A DNA stretch of 64,000 bases, from positions 785,403 through 849,402 of the forward strand of contig NZ_HE997540.1 in assembly GCF_000312545.1 (NCBI RefSeq), in the 5' to 3' direction. The DNA comes from Bartonella senegalensis OS02 (lineage in GTDB: Bacteria > Pseudomonadota > Alphaproteobacteria > Rhizobiales > Rhizobiaceae). A program made the translations under genes and the position numbers. Positions 17,850 to 27,706 of this stretch are shown here, one piece after another. A model generated the notes under the pieces. The model saw only the letters and a program-made list of their open reading frames with translations, was not told the origin of the DNA and searched no databases. Each line of letters begins with the position of its first letter. Positions within the stretch are counted from its first letter, which is position 1.

Positions 17850-18823
17850 GTCCTACTTTATCGTAAAAGAGAGACCTTTTTGCCTCTTTCAGAATGTTTT
17901 GTTCTTCTTTAACAGAAGAAGACGTTGCACTTTTGCTGGTTTTTAAAACTATAGAACGATTAAAGTACAGATCAGGAGTTCCATAAAACAAGCTTTTTAT
18001 CAAATTATAAGAAGAACTATCTCAAGAATTTAAGTTTATTGAAAAAGTAATATTTTTATAAGGGCATTCGTCATTGTTATGTATTGTTTTTTCGTTGTGA
18101 CACGAAGAAGCAAGAAGAGTGCTGTTATATTTCTTCAACCGTTTTTTCTTGTCTCTGAAGTATAATCTTTATTAGGAATAACTTATGTATTTTCGAACCT
18201 TTAAAAAATTGAGAGGTTTGAATCGTATCATTCTCATTACCTTTATGAGAAAAAATACAAAGCTTGATCCAAAATATTTACTCTAGAATCACTTGTCATG
18301 GTAAATCTTGGTTTGCTTTTCGCTTATGGTGAATTTCATCTATAGACTCTAGCATAGGGAGGAGTCTGGACAAAAGGTGGTATTGATCTTCTATAGTCTA
18401 TCGTTTCTTGACAAGTTTTTTCCACAATTGGATATGAGATCGCTTTCTGAAACCAGGAATTCATACCGTTTAAGAATATTACACCGTTTTTGAGTATAAG
18501 GGAAAACCTCATCCTCCCCTGAGCTTTCGCTTTAAAAGTAACGTGAACATTCTCCACAAACAACGGATAAAGTTTTTTCTTTTCACGCGTTTGTAAGAGA
18601 CTTATTCTCAATAGATGGAACATCCTTTGCCAATCCTTACAGTTGGCAGAATATTTTACCTAGGTAATTTGTTTGTTCTTTCCAAATGGAACATTCTAAT
18701 TCTCCACTTTGCTTTCAAATTTTAACTCTTAAAATATGGAAATGAGGATGTTTTAGAGTCTCTTTGAAAATCTGCTCTCTCTATCGGCCAAAAATTTTCT
18801 TTCATTGAAGTTTAGAGAGAAAA
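17850..18823. other. Intergenic region without recognisable gene
   Basis: About 970 bases. A minus-strand frame at 18336-18623 (95 codons) is open but has no recognisable motif, no good ribosome binding site and no support in composition. Frame-shifted reading of the same stretch gives other short peptide-like runs, so a decayed gene is possible. A weak hairpin (AAAGAG...CTCTTT, 17867-17887) follows the transpeptidase stop but has no clear T-run. Confidence 0.3.
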
Positions 18824-19885
18824 TTAAAATTTGATTCCTGGAATAAGCAGTGGGTTCTCCAATATGGCGGTTTTGTCTGCGGTATCTATTGCTGGTTTAT
18901 TTAAAAAAGCATTGAAGAGTTTTTGTACCGCTTCTTTTTCGACACCATCGGCAATGATGACAAAACGGGTTTGTGTGATTTCTTTTGGCCACGCTGGAAG
19001 TCTTATTGGTGGGTGAAAAAATGTTTGTACACTGTGCAGTACAAGCGGACGTAGGGGATCATCACGCAATGCGATAATTGCTTTTATCCGTAATAATTTT
19101 GCGCCATAAAGGTTTTTTAGGAGATCTAAAAAAGCATCGAGGGTAGCGTAATCAATCGGCTCTTCACAGTCCAGAGAAAAGGCATGAATAGTCGACTGGT
19201 GGGTATGATTGTCTGGCACAATGGAGCAGCAGTGTTTAAGCCGCGCATTTTCTATTTTTTCATCCCATAATGTTTTATTTATGAGTGCAGTTGAAAAGAA
19301 ATGGTCAGAGTGAACATCGATAATTTGTGCTATAGGATTAATCGTTTTGAGTGTACTAAGAAGCGTATTTGAAAGTGTTTTTTGGGTAGCAAGATCTGTT
19401 TTTGTAAGGATAATTTTGTCAGCAAGCGCTAATTGTTTTTGTATTTCAGGGTGGTGTTTAAGGATGGAAGGCGTATTTAATGTATCGAATGTTGCAAGAA
19501 CAGCATCGATGGATAATGTTTGTCTTAAAAATGGGTGGTTTAGAAGAGCTTGTAAAATAGGAGCTGGATCAGCCATTCCTGTTGTTTCAATGAGAATGTG
19601 ATTGAGTTGTTTGAGATGTCCTGTATGAACGCGATTAATTAAATCGATTAATGTATCAATGAGATTGCTGCGTAAATTACAACATAAGCAACCATTCGCG
19701 AGTTCAATGATTCCTTCTGTTGTTTTTTCAACCAAAAGGTGATCAATACTCACGTCACCAAATTCATTGATGATAACAGCGCTGTCAGTTAAAAGAGGAT
19801 TGCGTAGCATCCGGTTGAGCAAAGTCGTTTTGCCAGAACCTAGAAAACCGGTAATAAGTGTGAGAGGGATGCGCTTTGTTTTCAT
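18824..19885 (-). CDS. COG0523/CobW-family GTP-binding metallochaperone
   Basis: A 353-residue G3E GTPase. It has a Walker A motif at the N-terminus (TGFLGSGKTTLLNRML, residues 12-27), INEFGDVSIDHLL, the metal-binding ELANGCLCCNLR (C-x-C-C), LIETTGMADPAPIL, the guanine-specificity TKTD and a CobW C-terminal domain (about 230-350). Such proteins deliver zinc or cobalt to client enzymes. No cobalamin genes and no visible Zur-type operator lie nearby, so the metal cannot be assigned, but zinc is the usual one for short COG0523 proteins. It is five bases downstream of the D,D-carboxypeptidase gene, so probably co-transcribed. Confidence 0.87.
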   Translation of the reverse strand: MKTKRIPLTLITGFLGSGKTTLLNRMLRNPLLTDSAVIINEFGDVSIDHLLVEKTTEGIIELANGCLCCNLRSNLIDTLIDLINRVHTGHLKQLNHILIETTGMADPAPILQALLNHPFLRQTLSIDAVLATFDTLNTPSILKHHPEIQKQLALADKIILTKTDLATQKTLSNTLLSTLKTINPIAQIIDVHSDHFFSTALINKTLWDEKIENARLKHCCSIVPDNHTHQSTIHAFSLDCEEPIDYATLDAFLDLLKNLYGAKLLRIKAIIALRDDPLRPLVLHSVQTFFHPPIRLPAWPKEITQTRFVIIADGVEKEAVQKLFNAFLNKPAIDTADKTAILENPLLIPGIKF

Positions 19886-19890
19886 GGAAA

Positions 19891-20997
19891 TTATCGCGCG
19901 TGTTTTGCGGACTTTGTCAGCTGGCGATTTGCGTGTTTTTTACTCGGCATAGAAAAATTTTTTAGCGATTTTCCTTTGACTTTAGGTTTCTGTGGTGCAC
20001 TAATAAGTCTTACTGGTAAAGGAAGAACAGAAGAAGGTGGCGCCGCTATAAAAGGAGAGATGAGGATAATATTTCCTTGATCATCATAAGAATTTGCATT
20101 CATTTCTACGGCTTCAGGCGTGCATGTTTGTTGTCTCATATCGCTTGCTTGTGTCATTTTAGTGCCATAAGGTTCGAGTGTTGCTAATGTTAAGTGTAAT
20201 GATCCTTGACGCGAAAATCCTGTTTCAAGCAGTTTTGCAGCTTTTTTTTCTCTTTCACTGATGTTGTTAGATCCTAAAATGACAGCAATAATTGTGCGTT
20301 TATTGCGGGTCGCTGAGGCAACAAGATTAAAGCCAGACGCACAAATAAAGCCTGTTTTCATACCGTCTATTCCATCAAAACGACCAATGAGGTTATTTGA
20401 ATTGGATTGGATTTTGCGTTTGTTACCAAAATCAATGGCTGGAATAGAAAAATAATGGGAATATTGAGGAAATTCTCGGCGAATTTGAACTGCTAAAAGA
20501 GCAATATCACGTGCTGTGGAATAATTATTGGGGTCTGGTAAGCCACTTGCATTGGCAAAATGGGTCCCAAACATGCCTAGGCGTTGAGCTTCAGCGTTCA
20601 TTCTTTGCACAAAGGCTTCCTGTGAACCAGCAACCGCTTCACTCATGGCAATGGCTAAATCATTGGTGGATTTAACCATGGTGATGCTTAATGCTGTATC
20701 AAGTGTGAGAACAGAACCAGCTTTATAACCTGAACGATATGTGGGCGCTTTTGCTGCATATTCGCTGATGGTGACGTGTTTGTTGGATGAAATTTCTCCT
20801 CGGCTCATGGCGCGAAAAATGACATAAGCGGTCATTAATTTCGTTAAGGAAGCAGGATACCAACGCTCAAAGGCTTGATTGTGTTCTAGAATGCATCCCG
20901 TTTCAACATCGACAGAAATAAAAGGCTGGGCTACAGCCAAGCTGCTTGTCAAACTTAAAACGAAAGCCAAAAACAATTTATAAAGGAGTCGCCGCAT
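19891..20997 (-). CDS. D-alanyl-D-alanine carboxypeptidase (PBP5/6 type)
   Basis: A 368-residue penicillin-binding protein that trims the terminal D-Ala of peptidoglycan stem peptides. It has a signal peptide (1-23, ending AVAQ) and the three active-site motifs SLTKLM (S-x-x-K), STNDL (S-x-N) and DGMKTGFI (K-T-G). The C-terminal region beyond about residue 260 is proline- and lysine-rich (PVRLISAPQKPKVKGKS) and lacks a clear amphipathic membrane-anchor helix, so attachment is uncertain. It is first in a two-gene unit with the COG0523 GTPase. Confidence 0.9.
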   Translation of the reverse strand: MRRLLYKLFLAFVLSLTSSLAVAQPFISVDVETGCILEHNQAFERWYPASLTKLMTAYVIFRAMSRGEISSNKHVTISEYAAKAPTYRSGYKAGSVLTLDTALSITMVKSTNDLAIAMSEAVAGSQEAFVQRMNAEAQRLGMFGTHFANASGLPDPNNYSTARDIALLAVQIRREFPQYSHYFSIPAIDFGNKRKIQSNSNNLIGRFDGIDGMKTGFICASGFNLVASATRNKRTIIAVILGSNNISEREKKAAKLLETGFSRQGSLHLTLATLEPYGTKMTQASDMRQQTCTPEAVEMNANSYDDQGNIILISPFIAAPPSSVLPLPVRLISAPQKPKVKGKSLKNFSMPSKKHANRQLTKSAKHAR

Positions 20998-21983
20998 TAA
21001 GTGAATCCAATTCTTTCATTACTCGTGAGTATTTAGAATTACTTTAAATTTAGCACACAATGCTTTTGTGTCCATAATCAGAGAGGAAAGATGGTTAATG
21101 ACGTATTTGTTTTTCTTCGGGGGTAAAACGAGTATTCATCTTTACAATTTCCTTGTAATGCGGCTTTCCGGCTTTCAAAAATATCAAGATTACTCTCTTT
21201 TTAATCACGGTAATTGCTGAGAAGCATACATTTTTGTCTTTCGTGTTCTTTGATTTTAGGCAGATTAAGCCTCTTACAAAAGAACAAGAAGCTATTTTCC
21301 ACTCAATTCATGATTGTGCTTAAAGAGACATTCTCACTTTACTCTGTTCCTCGCATTCCTTGGTAGTTTTGGTGAAAGGAAGAGCTGTTTTTTTTACAAT
21401 TTTTACTTTTAGTGAAAGGAGACATTGGCATTATATAACGATATAGCGGTGTCCTTGAATAGTGTTGTAAAAGCCATCGTGTACATCCCTCTTGATGCTT
21501 AGTTGCAAGCCGATACTATCTTGTCAATCCACATACTATCTTGTCAATCCACTATGTTGCAACAGTCCTTGTATTAAGGCGGTTGCTGAGAATCATTTAT
21601 TCCTTTCTTGAAGAATTTTTATCTATATACCAATCCCGCTTGTGATGTGCAAACATTTGATTGATTCACTATGAGAAAGTTTGATAGGAGAGAATCTCAC
21701 TGTTTTTAGGGCAATCATTCAACATATAAAACGACAAATTATCTTTATAAATCAATCTTGTTATTATATTCTTTTTTCTACCTCCCCATATTATTACACC
21801 TGCTCTTACAATAAAATAGTTCATAAAAAGCATGTGAGTCTTTGTTTTGAATAATGCTTCTCCATCATTTTCTTTTATGGTGTACAAACACACATTTTTT
21901 GATTTTGAATCAGAGAATTTAGAATGAGAAAAATTTCCTGTATTTTATACTCTCCATTTAAAAGACAAGTTTATAGATTATCT
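20998..21983 (-). pseudogene. Heavily decayed integrase relic region (relic 3)
   Basis: No gene. From about 21560 to 21770 the minus strand matches the flank of the other integrase relics: the TTCCTTTCTTGAAGAA block, ATCCCGCTTG, GTGCAAACATTTGATTGATTC, GAGAGAATC and the ATTATCTTTATAAATCAAT boundary. A second partial boundary copy (GTACAAACACACATTTTTTG to ATTATCTTTATGAATCAAT, 21880-21996) reaches the end of plsC. A perfect 20-bp tandem duplication lies at 21513-21532 and 21533-21552. The 20998-21400 part is unrecognised. Confidence 0.45.
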
Positions 21984-22796
21984 TTATGAATCAATGGATT
22001 CTTTACAGTCCTTCAGTTTTTGAAGCTTTTTAAGAGCACAAGGTGGCAGAGGTGGAGCGTTCTGGTCTTGTGCTGCTAATAAAAGCAATTCATCACAGGC
22101 TTTTTCTATTTTTTGGATGAGTTGGTCTAGAAAATCACGTTTACTTAAACCAGCATCTATGGGGGGAAGAATGCGGACACGGATTGTTCCAGGATAGCGG
22201 CGAAAATTGCCACGTGGCCAATATAAGCCGGCATTGTGCGCAATGGGGACAACTTGAAGTTTCAACTCATTATAAAGAGCAACAATTCCCGATTTATAAT
22301 CTGGTTCTTGACCTGGCTGTCGGCGTGTTCCTTCGGGAAAAATCAGAATTTGACGCCCTTGTTTTGCTTTTTCTTTGGCTTTTTGTATGATAATTTTCAA
22401 GGACTTAATGGGTGTTGTTCGGTTAATGGGGATAATTTGTGTTTTTGCCATGTACCAGCCAAAAAATGGAATCCACGTTAGTTCACGTTTTAAAATCAGA
22501 GCGGGGTCATCAAAATAGGGGACAAGGCTAAAGGTTTCCCACGCAGATTGATGCTTTGGAGCGATGATGTAGGCGCCTTTGGGAAGATTTTCTAATCCTT
22601 CAATTTCGTAATTTGTGCCTGCAATGTATTTTTGCAAAAAGAGAGTGACACGCGCCCATGTTTTAGGGACAATCCACGCTTTTTTGCGTGGCATTAAAAA
22701 ATAGATGGGAGCATAGAGAATCATTTGGATGAAAGTTGTTGTATAAAAAGCGAAGGTAAAAAGAAGAGAACGAAGGATCAGCACTAAATTTTCCAT
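21984..22796 (-). CDS. plsC: 1-acyl-sn-glycerol-3-phosphate acyltransferase
   Basis: A 270-residue inner-membrane acyltransferase that adds the second acyl chain to lysophosphatidic acid on the way to phosphatidic acid. It has an N-terminal hydrophobic region (residues 5-33) and the acyltransferase motifs PKHQSAWETF (residues 79-88; the usual H-x4-D is H-x4-E here, as in some rhizobial members), WIPFFGWYM, IFPEGTRR and VPIAHNAG. The length is standard. Its stop lies inside the boundary of an integrase relic, so the last residues may derive from that repeat. Confidence 0.88.
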   Translation of the reverse strand: MENLVLILRSLLFTFAFYTTTFIQMILYAPIYFLMPRKKAWIVPKTWARVTLFLQKYIAGTNYEIEGLENLPKGAYIIAPKHQSAWETFSLVPYFDDPALILKRELTWIPFFGWYMAKTQIIPINRTTPIKSLKIIIQKAKEKAKQGRQILIFPEGTRRQPGQEPDYKSGIVALYNELKLQVVPIAHNAGLYWPRGNFRRYPGTIRVRILPPIDAGLSKRDFLDQLIQKIEKACDELLLLAAQDQNAPPLPPCALKKLQKLKDCKESIDS

Positions 22797-22928
22797 TTTA
22801 TATTTACAAGAAGACTGTTTATATAACTTACTTTGACGTTGGAAAACACCTCTCTTTTATGTTTTTTCAGACATCTAACTTGGGGATACTTCTTTTTTTA
22901 ATATTTAAAAACATAAGGAAAAAGGCTG

Positions 22929-23792
22929 ATGACATTGCAGGTTAGCCAAGACACTCTTTTTATTCCACGAATTTTATCTATTGCGGGAACGGATCCTTCT
23001 GGTGGTGCTGGGATGCAAGCCGATTTGAAAGTTTTTTCAGCCATGAAAACCTATGGAATGAGTGTGGTTACCGCTGTGGTTGCACAAAATACTCAAGGTG
23101 TACGTGCTTTTCAGGCATTGGATGCGTCTTTTGTTGCTGATCAAATTGATGCGGTTTTTGAAGATATTCATGTTGATGCTGTTAAAATTGGTATGGTGGC
23201 AAATGCTCAGATTGCACAGACTATTGCAGAGCGTCTTGCTTATCATAAAGCGCGTTTCATCGTTTTTGATCCCGTTATGGTGGCAAAAAGTGGTGATGTC
23301 CTTTTAAAGCCTGATGCGATTGAAATTATGCGTGATGTTCTTGTGCCGATGTCAACTTTGATTACGCCAAATTTACCTGAAGCATCTTTGTTGTTGGGAT
23401 GTGAGGTGGAATGGTCTTTAGATGCTCTGTACCAATATGGTCCACAGCTTCTAGCTCTAGGGTGTCATGCAGTTCTGTTAAAGGGGGGGCATTTGAACGT
23501 TCTTGCTCGTACAAATGAGGTAAATTACGATTGTTCTAGTCCAGATCTTTATTGTGATTGTGAAGACCTTGCCCTACTTGAAGCCCCTCGTTTTATAACC
23601 ACTCATGATCATGGTACAGGTTGCACTATCTCAGCTGCGATTGCAGCTTTGTTGCCTACCAAGCCTTTGGTTGATGCGGTTAAACAAGCAAAAGACTATT
23701 TAAATGGAGCTTTATCTATCTCAAACGTTTTACAAGTAGGGAAAGGACATGGTCCCCTTCACCATTTTTATGAATTATGGAAGAATGTATAA
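22929..23792 (+). CDS. thiD: Hydroxymethylpyrimidine / phosphomethylpyrimidine kinase
   Basis: A 287-residue ribokinase-fold enzyme performing two successive phosphorylations of HMP for thiamine pyrophosphate synthesis or salvage. Signatures: SIAGTDPSGGAGMQADLK near the N-terminus, FDPVMVAKSGD, LITPNLPEASLLLG, LLKGGHL and the catalytic HGTGCTISAAIAALL near the C-terminus. It is a single-gene unit divergent from plsC. I see no TPP riboswitch in the 130-base gap and no other thiamine genes nearby, suggesting a salvage role. Confidence 0.93.
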   Translation: MTLQVSQDTLFIPRILSIAGTDPSGGAGMQADLKVFSAMKTYGMSVVTAVVAQNTQGVRAFQALDASFVADQIDAVFEDIHVDAVKIGMVANAQIAQTIAERLAYHKARFIVFDPVMVAKSGDVLLKPDAIEIMRDVLVPMSTLITPNLPEASLLLGCEVEWSLDALYQYGPQLLALGCHAVLLKGGHLNVLARTNEVNYDCSSPDLYCDCEDLALLEAPRFITTHDHGTGCTISAAIAALLPTKPLVDAVKQAKDYLNGALSISNVLQVGKGHGPLHHFYELWKNV

Positions 23793-24445
23793 AACAAATG
23801 ATTGTAAAGCAAAAATTTTCTGCTACGCTGCATGTTTCATTATTATACTTTCCGTGGGTATACAAAACGAATCAAAAAAAGTGTCGTTTGAAAGGTTGTT
23901 TTTTATTAAATGGAAAAGGGGGGCTGAGGGAAGAAAGGTGATCATTTCTTATTTTGATGACTACTTTTTACCGTTTAATATTTTACCAAAATAGATTTTA
24001 ATATCTAAAAATCGAAAAGAGAGTAACAATCACAAATATCAGGATTTGGTATAAAAATGAAAGAAGGTTTTTAAAGAGTCTTTGAAAACTCAGGAAACAC
24101 TTTTAAAAAGCCTTGGAGGAAAATTCAAATAAAGAGTTTAACGTGCTTGAAAAATAGCCAAATATGAAAAAAAGATTTCTATGATCATTGGTTGGTGAGA
24201 GAGATATCTCTCTTTAATTATAGACGATAAAGACAGTCGCTCTTTTTTAGTCTGGAACTTTAGAATTGATGAGAAGAACTATTATTCTCATTTTCCTTCC
24301 AAGTTTTTCATTTCTGTTTCGTCAACGGTAATGTCGATTGACTTTTAGACCATGCTCTGCCCTCAACAATTACTGTTATGAGGGAGGGCATTTTTTATCA
24401 GTCATTGAGTAAAATGTGTCGGGAAAAATATAAAGGGAAATCCTA
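23793..24445. other. Intergenic region, terminator-like hairpin only
   Basis: About 650 AT-rich bases. A frame starting at ATG 23785, overlapping the thiD stop, reads MYKTNDCKAKIFCYAACF and continues for about 70 codons with a hydrophobic segment, but has no homology I recognise. A TGCCC...GGGCA inverted repeat followed by six T (24358-24396) may be a terminator. Nothing else is supported. Confidence 0.3.
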
Positions 24446-25029
24446 GTGAATATTGCGATTATTTTGGGGTGTGTACGTCAACCATCATTAACAAGAACTT
24501 TTAGCCTATTGGCTTGGCTGATTGCCTTTTGATGCAGGGTCTATCGCTTGATTGGGTTGATTTACGTGAACAGCCCTTGCCGATTGTTGATCCAGATTAT
24601 CATAATCATGTAGAGGATAATCCAAGCTTTGTGGTACGTCAGTTTATTAAAACAATCGCGGCGGTTGATGGTGTTATTCTTGCAAGCCCCCTTTATCAAG
24701 GGTCTTATTCGGGTGTTTTAAAAAATGCTCTTGATTATTTAACTTATGATGCCTTTTTAAGAAAACCGATAGGGCTTATTTCTCATGGTAGTACAGCTAA
24801 AAGATGTGCGCAACCGTGTGAGCATTTATTGCCGGTAGTGCGCATGCTTTATGGTTATCCGCTGCAATGTCAAGTTGCTTCGGCTAAGCAAGATTTTGCA
24901 TCGGAGGATGAGGGGCGTACATGGAAAGTCATAAGTGAAGAGGTGCGGGAGCGTTGTGAGCGGTTTGCTGATGAAATGCGTGAATTTCTAAACCAGAAAA
25001 GTGAGAGAGATGATAGGATAAAAAGTTGA
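24446..25029 (+). pseudogene. NADPH-dependent FMN reductase, frameshifted by a 5-bp duplication
   Basis: A flavodoxin-like oxidoreductase of the SsuE/MsuE type, about 193 residues if intact. The GTG at 24446 (AAGGGAAATCC upstream) starts MNIAIILGCVRQPSLTRTFS. The frame then breaks at a direct duplication of TGGCT (24510-24514 and 24515-24519) and ends at a TGA. Removing one copy gives SLLADCLLMQGLSLDWVDLR and restores the frame to 25029. The rest is well conserved, with ASPLYQGSYSGVLKNALDYL (FMN/substrate site) and GLISHGSTAKR. A 5-bp slip is unlike a typical sequencing error, so a genuine inactivating mutation is likely. Confidence 0.85.
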
Positions 25030-26228
25030 GCAATCTTGTTCTTTAGTAGTAGGCAACACGAGGATACTTGTCCACTTGTGTCATTTACTAGAGTTGCAAG
25101 AGCTTATTATTGCTGCACGCTTTTTTCTCATCCGCATCAACTGGAGGTCTTGCAAAAAACTATCTGTGTGTATCGCTGAATTATTATTGTACAGCTTCGT
25201 GGAGATAATTTTTAGAAGCTGTAATATAATGGCATGGGTTCAAATATAGTACATTGTGGGTTTGTTTGTCTGCCTATGCATTTTCTTGTGCATTCATTGA
25301 GTGATTCGCCCTTTTAGCTAAGCCCTCATATGTTTTTCATGTTTTTGGTTTTACCTTATCATGGATAGAATGATTGTTGGTTACGCGCGCAAAAATAGGG
25401 TTGGTTTTATAGTTTGTTGAGTTAGAAAAAAAGAAAACGCCAAATGATTGGGAGTTGTTTTCATACTAGAAGATAAGCAAAACAGCTCTTGGAAGCAATG
25501 AAGGGTTATGTGAATGAACGAAAATGGTGATTTTTGGAGATAGCGCATTGCGTTGGGGATTTTTGTCTATTCTTTTGGAAGGTAAAGACTTGTTATGAAG
25601 AGACTCGTATCAAAGTTGGTTAAGATTTTTCTACAGTATCGCTGCAGGTTGGCTTGTACGAGGTTTGGCAAGAATGTGTGAGAAAGGTCGAAGTTAGCAT
25701 AGCTACGAAGGTGGCGTACCAGTTCGCGTTGCAACTGTGCAAGACAGAGTTTGAGAGAGTTAGTGCACAAAAAAACAATCTTATATGAGGAGGCAGAAGA
25801 AATTATAGAAGACTTAAAGTGATTAAGCACTAAAGAGGAAAAATTATCAATATACTATAAAGTGCAGTGGGCGGTTTGTATGCATGATTGAAATGCGTGT
25901 TTTTTTGATGTATAAACGGAGCCGTTTTTACAAGCTTTTGCTGCTGCAGATGTTATGCTGGTTGTCCATCAATGCCGTCAAAGAATTTACTGTAAAGCTT
26001 AAAAGACAAACACTGTGTTTGCCTGAGTTTGAAACTTTAGGGATGAAGATCAATAAAAAATACTTATCGTGTGTAAGATATACTAAAGATAGAGAGATAA
26101 AAAATTTCAGCCAATTTGAAAGAGAGGTAAGAGCAGTTTATTCGTATAACGTCTTACATAATGCGATCCTCGTTGAGGGAGCATATTATCACTAATTTTG
26201 GTCTTTTCAGAGAAGAAGAAAAGACTCG
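25030..26228. other. Gene-poor region before tRNA-Gly
   Basis: About 1.2 kb. Frames at 25567-25830 (minus, 87 codons) and 25884-26195 (plus, 103 codons) are open, but I recognise no family, and their codon use and start contexts are poor. The 25884 frame is lysine/leucine-rich and could be a remnant. No RNA gene or repeat family seen in the rest of the window is obvious here. Confidence 0.3.
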
Positions 26229-26285
26229 TTAAGGGGTTTAAATGACCTTTGAAAGGTCTTTGAAGACCCTTTGAGAACCCCTTAA
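26229..26285. repeat. Nested palindrome downstream of tRNA-Gly
   Basis: An outer perfect 10-bp inverted repeat (TTAAGGGGTT 26229-26238, AACCCCTTAA 26276-26285) encloses two competing inner hairpins: GACCTTT/AAAGGTC (26244-26258) and GGTCTT/AAGACC (26255-26268). On the minus strand, downstream of tRNA-Gly, it could end transcription, though the tract after it is only moderately T-rich. Confidence 0.5.
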
Positions 26286-26397
26286 AAATCATGTGAAACA
26301 AAATAAATTGGTACAAAACTAGGTGCTAAGATAGACAAAACCTAGCGGCAAGCTACAATAAAATAGTCATTATACTACGGAGTTATTATACAATACA

Positions 26398-26472
26398 TGG
26401 AGCGGGCGATGGGATTCGAACCCACGACCCCAACCTTGGCAAGGTTGTGCTCTACCCCTGAGCTACACCCGC
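26398..26472 (-). tRNA. tRNA-Gly(GCC)
   Basis: A full cloverleaf on the minus strand: acceptor GCGGGTG with CGCCCGC, D arm GCTCAGGGGTAGAGC, anticodon stem-loop ACCTTGCCAAGGT with anticodon GCC, T arm with GTTCGAATC, discriminator T and an encoded CCA (26400-26398). No neighbouring tRNA is present. The flanks hold no integrase gene, although tRNA genes are common integration targets. Confidence 0.96.
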
Positions 26473-26665
26473 TCACTGATTCGAAACATATTTGCTTCAG
26501 ATGCTGTCTGTATGGCTTAGGCTTTAACGAATTGCAACAAAAAAATAACATTTCAATTCAATTTATTTTACGAATTTTGCAGAGGTAAAAATAAAGATTG
26601 ATTTTGAAGGTACTCTTCAATAGAATAACCGCTCTTTAATTGTTGCAAAAGAGGGGCGGAGTGGA

Positions 26666-27643
26666 ATGTCAAAAAAAATCAACATATTATGGGCCATAGT
26701 TGCAGCTGTTTTTATCATGAATAGTTTTGCAAAAGCAGGTGATCACATTAGACACGTTAAAGTTGCAGTTACACAAATTATGGTACATCCTGCTGCTGAT
26801 GCTGTCCGTAAAGGGGTTTTGGATGCCCTGGTAGAAAATGGTTATAAACAGGGTGAAAATTTCGAGCTCACTTTTTTATCTGCACAGGGTAATATTTCTA
26901 CAGCAACGCAAATTGCACGTAAATTTGTTGGTGATAAGCCCGATGTTATCGTAGCAATTACTACACCTTCGGCCCAAACAATGCTTGCGGCAACAAAAAC
27001 AATTCCCATTGTTTTTGCTGCAATTTCTGATCCTATTGGAGCTAAAATAGTCTCTTCTCTTACCAAACCTGGCGGCAATATCACAGGAAGTTCTGATCGT
27101 ATCGATGTGGCAGGAAGTGTTAAGCTTTTGCAGGAAGTAAAGCCAGATTTGAAAAAAATTGGTTATCTTTATAATGCCTCTGAAGCCAATTCTGTTTCAA
27201 CATTGAAGACGTTAAAGGATGTTGCAAGTAAAGCTGGACTTGAGATTATTCCTTCATCTGCGCCTAAGCCTTCTGATGTTCAAGCGGCAACACGGGCTTT
27301 AGTTGGTAAAGTGGATGTCATTTTTATTCCTGCTGATAATACGGTTCTTTCTGTTTTAGAGGGTGCAATAAAGGTGACACAAGAAGCAAATGTGCCTGTA
27401 TTTACTGTCGATTTTAATGCTATTGGTCGCGGTCCTTTTATGACACAGGGCGTAAATTTCTATGATGTAGGGGTTGAAGCGGGGAAACTGGTTGTGCGTA
27501 TTCTAAAAGGTGAAAAGCCTGGTGATATTGATGTTGTGCAAGTTGCTAATAATGATATTAGAATTGATATGAAAGCAGTACAAAAGCTTGATATCGTTAT
27601 TCCACAGACAGTTATAGAACGCGCAACAAAGATTCTTCAATAG
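26666..27643 (+). CDS. ABC transporter substrate-binding protein (TrpX-like)
   Basis: A 325-residue periplasmic binding protein with a signal peptide (1-24, ending SFAKAG) and the two-lobed fold of the ABC_sub_bind family: VKVAVTQIMVHPAADAVRKG, VAITTPSAQTMLAATKTIPI, GSSDRIDV and FTVDFNAIGRGPFMTQGVNF. The family includes TrpX, an aromatic amino acid binder in Gram-positive bacteria; the substrate here is not fixed by sequence. It starts a three-gene import operon with permease and ATPase. The ATG is preceded by GAGGGGCGGAG. Confidence 0.85.
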   Translation: MSKKINILWAIVAAVFIMNSFAKAGDHIRHVKVAVTQIMVHPAADAVRKGVLDALVENGYKQGENFELTFLSAQGNISTATQIARKFVGDKPDVIVAITTPSAQTMLAATKTIPIVFAAISDPIGAKIVSSLTKPGGNITGSSDRIDVAGSVKLLQEVKPDLKKIGYLYNASEANSVSTLKTLKDVASKAGLEIIPSSAPKPSDVQAATRALVGKVDVIFIPADNTVLSVLEGAIKVTQEANVPVFTVDFNAIGRGPFMTQGVNFYDVGVEAGKLVVRILKGEKPGDIDVVQVANNDIRIDMKAVQKLDIVIPQTVIERATKILQ

Positions 27644-27706
27644 TCTTTCATGGATATGATGTTGATACGATAAATCTGCGTTGGATTTTTATGGGGATGA
27701 TCTTGA

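Noticed and set aside
18336-18623. 95-codon minus-strand frame in the gap after the L,D-transpeptidase
   Set aside because: No recognisable motif, no ribosome binding site, and neighbouring frames are equally peptide-like.
22797-22928. TPP riboswitch before thiD
   Set aside because: No CUGAGA/ACCUGAUC-type THI-box pairs are present in the 130-base region.
25884-26195. 103-codon plus-strand frame before tRNA-Gly
   Set aside because: Lysine-rich AT-driven composition and no family match; not supported as a gene.
26397-26588. 63-codon frame beginning MERAMGFEPTTPTLARLC
   Set aside because: The opening is a well-known false translation of an antisense tRNA gene; it lies over tRNA-Gly.
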